From contig JAEWIK010000396.1 in NCBI GenBank assembly GCA_023387135.1, positions 1 to 10,993 of the forward strand: 10,993 nt of DNA, written 5' to 3'. The translations under genes and the position numbers were made by a program. This document shows, piece after piece, positions 6,163-10,993 of the stretch. The first letter of the stretch is position 1; each line of letters opens with the position of its first letter. This DNA is from Actinomycetes bacterium. GTDB lineage: Bacteria > Actinomycetota > Actinomycetes > Propionibacteriales > Propionibacteriaceae. Below the pieces are notes generated by a model, which was given only the letters and a program-made list of their open reading frames with translations, was not told the origin of the DNA and did no database searches.

Positions 6163-7218
6163 TCAGTCGCCTTTCCGTTTCAGACTTCGGGCACCCGGCC
6201 CGTCCTTGGAGAAGTAGTTGGCCACCATGACCGCGAGCAGCACGCCGCCCCAGATCAGCGGAGGGTAGAAGTTGCTGATGGTCGGGAACATGTTGAGGCC
6301 CGACGACAGGATCTGCAGGATCACGATGGCGAGCACGACGCCCATCAGCTTGCCGCTGCCGCCGTTCGGGTCCACGCCGCCCAGCACCACGATGAGCACG
6401 GTGAGCAGCGTGTAGGTCGAGCCGTAGTCAGCCTTCGCCGAGTTGTAGTTGGCCAGCATGACGAGACCGGCGAGGGCGGCCCAGAGGCCGGAGAACATGT
6501 ACGTGCGGACCAGCAGGCTCGTCGTGTTGAGGCCGCTGAACCTGGCGGCCGTCGAGTTGGTGCCGAGCATCCTGATCTTCGTGCCGAACGACGTCTTGTT
6601 GAGCACCAGCCCGACGATGATCGCCGCCACGATGAAGACGATGAGGGGCACCGGGACGACGCCGCCGACCCGTCCGGCGAAGACCTCACCCCACGCGGCC
6701 GGGAGCCCCGAGACGGGCTTGCCCGCGGTGATGATGATCGCGATGCCGCCGAATAACTCGAGCGTGCCGAGGGTGACGAGGATGGGCGGGATGTTCACCT
6801 TCGCGACGAGGAAGCCGTTCAGGGCCCCCGCCACCGCCCCCGCCACCAGCGAGAACGCCACCGCCACGGCGATCGCCACGGCGACGGTTCCGGCGCCGGC
6901 CCCCTTGGGCGCCATGCTCAGCATGAGCACCGCGGCACCGATGGAGGTCATGTTGGCGATGCCGACGACCGAGAGATCGATGCCTCCGGTCATCATGGTG
7001 AGCATCACCCCGAGGGCCATCAGCCCGAACTCGGGGAACTGGATCGCCATCGACTGCCAGGTGCGCAGGTTCAGGAACGTGCCGGTCTTGATGATCGAGA
7101 AGAACGCGAACACCAGGATCAGGATGATGACGAGCCTGGTCAGGTGGGTGTCCCTGGTGAAGGCGCGGAACATCTCCGACGGCTTGGTCGAGCGCGGGCT
7201 TGCCACGTTGGAGCTCAT
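6163..7218 (-). CDS. sugar ABC transporter permease (RbsC type), second subunit
   Basis: This is a 351-residue inner-membrane permease of the BPD_transp_2 family used by ribose, xylose, rhamnose and AI-2 type importers. After a hydrophilic N terminus of about 28 residues come roughly eight to ten hydrophobic segments. The family hallmark TGGIDLSV is at about 77-84, and the conserved stretch VLGGVDPNGGSGKLMG lies near the C terminus, where the cytoplasmic loop contacts the ATPase. The start at 7218 is supported by GGGAGGA a few bases upstream, and the gap to the previous permease stop is only 12 bases. With the other permease (36 to 40 percent similarity is not claimed, only shared motifs) it should form a heterodimeric channel. 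Substrate cannot be told from the permease alone. Confidence 0.93.
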   Translation of the reverse strand: MSSNVASPRSTKPSEMFRAFTRDTHLTRLVIILILVFAFFSIIKTGTFLNLRTWQSMAIQFPEFGLMALGVMLTMMTGGIDLSVVGIANMTSIGAAVLMLSMAPKGAGAGTVAVAIAVAVAFSLVAGAVAGALNGFLVAKVNIPPILVTLGTLELFGGIAIIITAGKPVSGLPAAWGEVFAGRVGGVVPVPLIVFIVAAIIVGLVLNKTSFGTKIRMLGTNSTAARFSGLNTTSLLVRTYMFSGLWAALAGLVMLANYNSAKADYGSTYTLLTVLIVVLGGVDPNGGSGKLMGVVLAIVILQILSSGLNMFPTISNFYPPLIWGGVLLAVMVANYFSKDGPGARSLKRKGD

Positions 7219-7230
7219 TGTCGTCCTCCC

Positions 7231-8241
7231 TTACACCGCTGCCCGCAGGCGGCCGCTCGCGCGTGCCACCTGGTAGGCGGAGATTCCCGTTCCGACGATG
7301 ATCAGCACACCCAGCGAGAACCCCTGCCAGAAGGTCGGGATGCCGAGGAGGATCATCGAGTTCTGCACGATCGTGATGAGCAGGGTGCCGAGCATGACGC
7401 CCGTCAGCGAGCCGGTGCCGCCGGTGATGGCGGTGCCTCCCAGCACCACGGCCGCGATCACCATCATCTCCATGCCCAGCAGGTTGGTGGGGTGCATCTG
7501 GCCCATCATCGACGCCCTGATCAGGCCGGCGATGGCGGCGATGACGCCGACTATCACGTACAGCCAGAACTTGATGTGCTTGACCCTGAAGCCCGCGCGC
7601 GCGGCGGCGTTCTCGTCGCCGCCGATCGCGTAGATGCCGCGTCCGAACATCGTGTAGCGCATCACGAAGAAGACGATCGCCACGACGGCGACGAGGATCG
7701 CGAACGCCACCGGCATGTCGGAGGTGAGGCCCGATGCCGGGTTCTTCGCGACGAAGATCGTGGCCCTGCCGAACTCCTCCATGGAGTCGGGGATGTCGGG
7801 GATCTGGACGGAGTTCAGCGCGCCCTGCATGACCCCGGAGAACACGCTCGCGGTGCCCAGCGTGATGATCAGGGTCGGCAGCGCCAGCCGCGCCGTGAAC
7901 AGGCCGTTGAAGGCGCCGAGGATCGCACCGAGAGCTATCGCCATGAGGAAGGGGACGAGGATCGGCCCCTCGATGTGGTTGTCGACCAGATACCTCGTGG
8001 TCGCGTAGACGGCGAGCGACGCCAGGGCCGGGAACGACACGTCGATGCCGCCCGACACGATGACCATGAAGGCGCCCACCGCGAACAGGCCGGGGACGAC
8101 CATGGCGTTCGCGATGTCGACGAGGTTGTTGGCGGTGAAGAACTGGCCGCTGCGGACCTGGATCACGATGCTCAGCGCGAGGATGACGAGGAAGACGTAG
8201 AACTCGTTCGACTTCACGAGCTTCTGGGCGAGCTTCTTCAC
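7231..8241 (-). CDS. sugar ABC transporter permease (RbsC type), first subunit
   Basis: This is a 336-residue BPD_transp_2 permease with about eight to ten membrane segments beginning near residue 13. It carries the family signature SGGIDVSF at 63-70 and the late motif VVLGGTAITGGTGSLTG. The frame is open further upstream, but that upstream part lies in the ATPase gene in another frame and is Arg/Asp-rich. The real start is GTG at 8241 (protein begins MKKLAQKLVKSNEF), preceded by GGAGGTGG and overlapping the ATPase stop as GTGA. Translational coupling to the ATPase keeps the two subunits in proportion. It pairs with the downstream permease to form the transmembrane pore. Confidence 0.93.
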   Translation of the reverse strand: MKKLAQKLVKSNEFYVFLVILALSIVIQVRSGQFFTANNLVDIANAMVVPGLFAVGAFMVIVSGGIDVSFPALASLAVYATTRYLVDNHIEGPILVPFLMAIALGAILGAFNGLFTARLALPTLIITLGTASVFSGVMQGALNSVQIPDIPDSMEEFGRATIFVAKNPASGLTSDMPVAFAILVAVVAIVFFVMRYTMFGRGIYAIGGDENAAARAGFRVKHIKFWLYVIVGVIAAIAGLIRASMMGQMHPTNLLGMEMMVIAAVVLGGTAITGGTGSLTGVMLGTLLITIVQNSMILLGIPTFWQGFSLGVLIIVGTGISAYQVARASGRLRAAV

Positions 8242-9746
8242 AGCGCCACCTCCGTCGCCTCGCTGGCGATCAGGGTCGCGAGTTCTGCCTCGGTGGTCGC
8301 CCGCGGGTCGACCTCGGCCTCGATCCTTCCGCCGCGCATCAGCAGGATGCGGTTGCAGTTGCTCATCAGCTCGGGGATGTCGTCGGAGATGATGATGATC
8401 CCTATCCCTTCCCTGGCGAGTTGCTGCAGGATCGCGTGGATGTCGTGCTTGGAGCCGATGTCGACGCCGACCGTCGGCCCGTTGAGGATGAGGATGTCCG
8501 GCTTGGTGGCGAGCCATTTTGCCAGGACGATCCGCTGCTGGTTCCCGCCGGAGAGGGTGCTCGCGGCGTTGCGGGGATCGGGGGTGGCGATCTTGAGCTC
8601 CTTCACCCAGCGCGTCGCCTCACCCTGCTGTTTGCCCTTGTCGAGGACGCCCAGGGCGCCGGTGGTGGAGTCGATCTCGGCGATCACTATGTTGTCGCCG
8701 ATCGAGCGCGGGAGGAACAGCCCTTCGGTGAGCCTGTCCTCGGGGACGTAGCCGATGCCGGCGTCGATGGCCGACCTGATGCCGTCCAGGGTGACGGGCT
8801 TGCCCTTGACCCGCAGCTCCCCGGAGTCGGCCGCGTAGGCGCCGAACAGGGTGAGCGCGAGCTCGGTCCGTCCCGACCCGAGAAGGCCGGTGATGCCGAG
8901 GATCTCGCCGCCTCGCAGGCTGAAGTTCACGTCCTCGAAACCGCCTCGCAGCCCGAGTCCCGCGGCCTCGAGGACGGGCTCCGGCGACGCGTTCTCGAGC
9001 GTGAAGTGGGTGTCGTCGAACTCCCTGCCCGTCATGAAGAAGGAGAACTTCTTCCTGTCCAGCTCGGACGGGAGGCAGGTGGCGACGACTTCGCCGTTGC
9101 GGATGATGGTGAACCGCTCGGAGATCTCGAAGACCTCTTCGAGCTTGTGGCTGACGAACAGCGTGGCGATGCCGCGGGCCTTCAGGTCGAGGATGATCCT
9201 GAAGAGCGCGTCCACCTCTTTCTTGGTGAGCGCCGTGGTCGGCTCGTCCATGATGATGAGGCGCGCGTCGTGCATGAGCGCGCGGCAGATCGCCACGAGT
9301 TGCTTGTCGGCGACCGACAGCTTGCCGACCTTGGCGTCGAGGTCGACCTTGAAGTTGATCTTGGAGACCGCCTCCTCGGCGATCCTGCGGAAGCGTCGCC
9401 AGTTGACGAACTTGCGCTTGTCGGCGAGCTCGCTGTTGTAGGCGAGGTTCTCCATGACGGAGAGGTTCGGGAACACGGAGAAGTCCTGGTAGATGACCTG
9501 GACCCCGTTCATGATCGCCTCGATGGGGGTGACCTTCTCGTAGGAGGCGTCACCGAACTCGATGCTGCCCTCGTCGGGGGTGTAGACGCCCGAGATGATC
9601 TTGATGAGGGTCGACTTGCCCGACCCGTTCTCGCCGGCGAGGCAGTGGATCTCCCCCGGCTTGATCTCAAGATTGATCTTGCGGAGTGCCTTCACGCCGG
9701 CGAACGACTTGCTGACGTCGCGTACCGCCAGGACGTTCTCAGTCAT
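8238..9746 (-). CDS. sugar ABC transporter double ATPase (RbsA/XylG type)
   Basis: This 502-residue protein contains two fused ABC ATPase domains and powers the importer from the cytoplasmic side. Domain 1 (about 1-245) has Walker A GENGSGKST (38-46), Q-loop Gln87, a signature shortened to LSVADKQ (143-149), Walker B IIMDEPT with Glu168, and switch His200. Domain 2 (about 255-502) has a degenerate Walker A, GLLGSGRT, with Arg293 in place of Lys, as is typical for this class, and a full LSGGNQQ signature (398-404). Its Walker B reads ILILNGPTVGVD, where the usual Asp-Glu pair is Asn422-Gly423, so this site probably binds ATP without hydrolysing it. The start at 9746 (MTENVLAVRD) is chosen because AAAGGA lies 7 bases upstream; a longer frame to 9833 would run through the intercistronic hairpin and adds a Pro/Ala/Arg-rich leader. 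The permease gene overlaps its stop. Confidence 0.94.
   Translation of the reverse strand: MTENVLAVRDVSKSFAGVKALRKINLEIKPGEIHCLAGENGSGKSTLIKIISGVYTPDEGSIEFGDASYEKVTPIEAIMNGVQVIYQDFSVFPNLSVMENLAYNSELADKRKFVNWRRFRRIAEEAVSKINFKVDLDAKVGKLSVADKQLVAICRALMHDARLIIMDEPTTALTKKEVDALFRIILDLKARGIATLFVSHKLEEVFEISERFTIIRNGEVVATCLPSELDRKKFSFFMTGREFDDTHFTLENASPEPVLEAAGLGLRGGFEDVNFSLRGGEILGITGLLGSGRTELALTLFGAYAADSGELRVKGKPVTLDGIRSAIDAGIGYVPEDRLTEGLFLPRSIGDNIVIAEIDSTTGALGVLDKGKQQGEATRWVKELKIATPDPRNAASTLSGGNQQRIVLAKWLATKPDILILNGPTVGVDIGSKHDIHAILQQLAREGIGIIIISDDIPELMSNCNRILLMRGGRIEAEVDPRATTEAELATLIASEATEVAL
8246..8253 (-). promoter_or_regulatory. ribosome binding site of the first permease gene
   Basis: GGAGGTGG on the minus strand lies inside the last codons of the ATPase gene. 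Its GGAGG core is 7 bases from the GTG at 8241, and it decides that start over the longer open frame. Confidence 0.8.
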
Positions 9747-9753
9747 CCACGAG

Positions 9754-9759
9754 TCCTTT
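9754..9759 (-). promoter_or_regulatory. ribosome binding site of the ATPase gene
   Basis: AAAGGA on the minus strand, 7 bases before the ATG at 9746. It favours that start over the in-frame upstream ATG at 9833. Confidence 0.7.
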
Positions 9760-9797
9760 CGTGCCGCACCCCGAGGCGTGGGCGTGGCTGGTCGAGC

Positions 9798-9835
9798 CGG
9801 TGGCAGCGGGGAGGCGGACCTCCCCGCTGCCACCG
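9798..9835 (-). other. perfect 17-bp intercistronic hairpin after the binding-protein gene
   Basis: A perfectly paired 17-bp GC-rich stem (9798-9814 with 9819-9835) closes a 4-base loop and begins 8 bases past the stop of the binding-protein gene. No T-tract follows on the minus strand. In many importers, such a structure between the binding-protein gene and the membrane-component genes protects the upstream mRNA from 3' decay and causes partial termination, giving far more binding protein than transporter. The same role is likely here. It could also be an ordinary but leaky terminator. Confidence 0.8.
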
Positions 9836-9843
9836 TGGGAGTA

Positions 9844-10902
9844 TCAGAAGCCGAAGCTGTCGACGTTGTCCTTGTTGATGACGACCCAGCCGTTGCCCTC
9901 GAGCACCTTGTCGCTGTCGGCGGCGAAGTTCATCTGCTCGTAGCCCTTGACCTTGAGGTCGACCGGGGCCTTGATCTCCTCACCGGAGAGCACCTTGCGG
10001 GCGAGTTCGGCCATGGCGTAGCCGGAGTCGGCGGGATCCCACAGGGTGAGTGCGGAGACCGAACCGTCCATGAGGATCTGCTTGTTGGCTGCCGGCATGC
10101 CGGTTCCAGCGGTGAAGACCTTGCCCTTCAGGCCGAGCTCGTCGATGGCGCGCGCGACACCGGGAGCGTCGAAGGACGAGGTGCCCATGATGCCCTTGAG
10201 GTCGGGGTAGGTCTTCAGCAGTTCCTTGGCCACCTGGTAGGCGGTCTCACCGTCGTCCTGCGACTCGACGCGCGGCTGGGCGTCGAGCAGCTTCATCTTC
10301 GGGTAGGCCTCCTTCTGGTGGGCGACGCCGCCGTCCGCCCACTCGTTGTGGGAGGCGTTGGTGACGTGGCCGACCATGGTGGTGTAGGTGCCTTCCTCGC
10401 CCATGGCCTTGGCGAGGTTGTCCATGATGAAGGCGCCGTACTGGGCGTTGTTGAACGCCTCGATGTCGTACTTGGTGTTCTCCTGGGTGGCGCCCTCGTG
10501 GGTCACGACGACGATGCCGGCGTCCATGGCCTGCTTGAGGACTGTCTCCAGTGCACCGGGATCGACCGGGACGACGCCGATGGCGTCGACGCCCTGGGCG
10601 ATGAGGTCCTGGATGACCTGGGCCTGCATGGTGGCGTCGGTCTCCGACGGGCCCTTCTGGTACACGGTCATGTCAGGGTGATCGGCCTGGTACTTCTTGA
10701 CGCCCTCTTCCATCCTGACGAACCAGGGGTTGGTGGCGTCCTTCGGGACGATGGCGATCGTGTACTTGCCGTCGCCGCCCGCGGACTGGCTGGCTGCCGG
10801 TTCGCTGCCTGCGGGGGCAGGGGTGCTCGAGCATGCGCTCAGGGCGAGGGTGAGCGCGATAGTCGCGCCCAGCGCCCCTGCGATCAAGCGTCCTTGCTTC
10901 AT
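9844..10902 (-). CDS. sugar ABC transporter substrate-binding lipoprotein
   Basis: This 352-residue protein is a periplasmic-binding-protein-like (Peripla_BP_4, RbsB/LsrB/RhaS type) receptor. It has a lipoprotein signal peptide: MKQGR, a hydrophobic stretch, then lipobox LSAC with Cys24, followed by a Ser/Ala/Pro/Gly linker to about residue 45. In an actinobacterium it would be anchored to the outer face of the membrane. The mature domain begins KYTIAIVPKDATNPWF, the typical first strand and sugar-contacting loop. It continues with the hinge-proximal GVDAIGVVPVDPGALETVL and a conserved IMGTSSFDAPGVARAI in the second lobe. AAGGAG lies 8 bases before the ATG. It is the first transport gene visible and is separated from the ATPase gene by the strong hairpin. 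The ligand cannot be read from the sequence; the linked isomerase suggests a small sugar or polyol. Confidence 0.94.
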   Translation of the reverse strand: MKQGRLIAGALGATIALTLALSACSSTPAPAGSEPAASQSAGGDGKYTIAIVPKDATNPWFVRMEEGVKKYQADHPDMTVYQKGPSETDATMQAQVIQDLIAQGVDAIGVVPVDPGALETVLKQAMDAGIVVVTHEGATQENTKYDIEAFNNAQYGAFIMDNLAKAMGEEGTYTTMVGHVTNASHNEWADGGVAHQKEAYPKMKLLDAQPRVESQDDGETAYQVAKELLKTYPDLKGIMGTSSFDAPGVARAIDELGLKGKVFTAGTGMPAANKQILMDGSVSALTLWDPADSGYAMAELARKVLSGEEIKAPVDLKVKGYEQMNFAADSDKVLEGNGWVVINKDNVDSFGF

Positions 10903-10910
10903 GCCTTTCT

Positions 10911-10916
10911 CTCCTT
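10911..10916 (-). promoter_or_regulatory. ribosome binding site of the binding-protein gene
   Basis: AAGGAG on the minus strand, 8 bases before the ATG at 10902; a strong site, in keeping with high expression of the binding protein. Confidence 0.8.
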
Positions 10917-10962
10917 CTCTGGATTCAGATGGCTGTCTTGCCTGTGCTGGTTTGGGAGGCGT

Positions 10963-10985
10963 CAGGGTGGGCTCTGCCCGCCCTG
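10963..10985 (-). other. hairpin upstream of the transport operon
   Basis: A 10-bp inverted repeat (CAGGGTGGGC with GCCCGCCCTG, one G-U pair on the plus strand) with a 3-base loop lies about 60 bases upstream of the binding-protein start, at the window edge. It could be the end of an upstream gene's transcript, a structured leader, or part of a regulatory site. I see no convincing -35/-10 pair in the 90 bases available here. Confidence 0.4.
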
Positions 10986-10993
10986 CCTGTGAC

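Noticed and set aside
8421..9878. Plus-strand open frame opposite the ATPase gene
   Set aside because: It is Asp/Val/Gly-rich antisense sequence without motifs; the minus strand encodes a complete two-domain ATPase.
1..10993. Search for tRNA, rRNA, insertion sequences, transposases or prophage genes
   Set aside because: None seen; both operons have similar composition and codon habits, so there is no clear mark of recent insertion.

Overview
The window is GC-rich throughout, and both of its halves use the arginine codon AGG freely. It starts genes with GTG as well as ATG and packs them with ATGA/GTGA overlaps. This points to a high-GC actinobacterium, possibly a member of the Propionibacteriaceae; the genus is my inference and cannot be fixed from the sequence alone.

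Left half (1 to 5349, plus strand): a four-gene operon. It encodes (i) an ECF-type sigma factor whose 5' end lies outside the window, (ii) a small cysteine-free soluble protein translationally coupled to it by an ATGA overlap, (iii) a subtilisin-family (S8) serine protease with no signal peptide, a long N-terminal region and a hexapeptide NPYTKT tandem repeat just before the catalytic domain, and (iv) a helical/TPR-like protein ending in a CHAT (caspase-like) cysteine protease domain with its His/Cys pair intact. Two cytoplasmic-looking proteases of different catalytic classes beside a sigma factor and a possible partner suggest a regulated proteolytic signalling, stress or conflict module. 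This is the most interesting part of the window.

Junction (5350 to 5595): a 246-base convergent intergenic region. It holds one good hairpin (5549 to 5578) close to the end of the minus-strand operon, and I see no gene in it.

Right half (5596 to 10902, minus strand, read right to left): a sugar-uptake operon. It encodes a lipoprotein substrate-binding protein, a double ATPase, two RbsC-type permeases and an RpiB/LacA/LacB-family sugar-phosphate isomerase. A perfect 17-bp hairpin between the binding-protein and ATPase genes probably keeps binding-protein mRNA in excess. The isomerase keeps the active-site Cys loop but lacks the histidines of classical ribose-5-phosphate isomerase B. This fits an open-chain substrate such as a tetrulose phosphate, so the transporter may import a tetritol or a related small sugar or polyol; this is inference.

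The two halves face each other, share no visible regulatory element, and need not be functionally linked.
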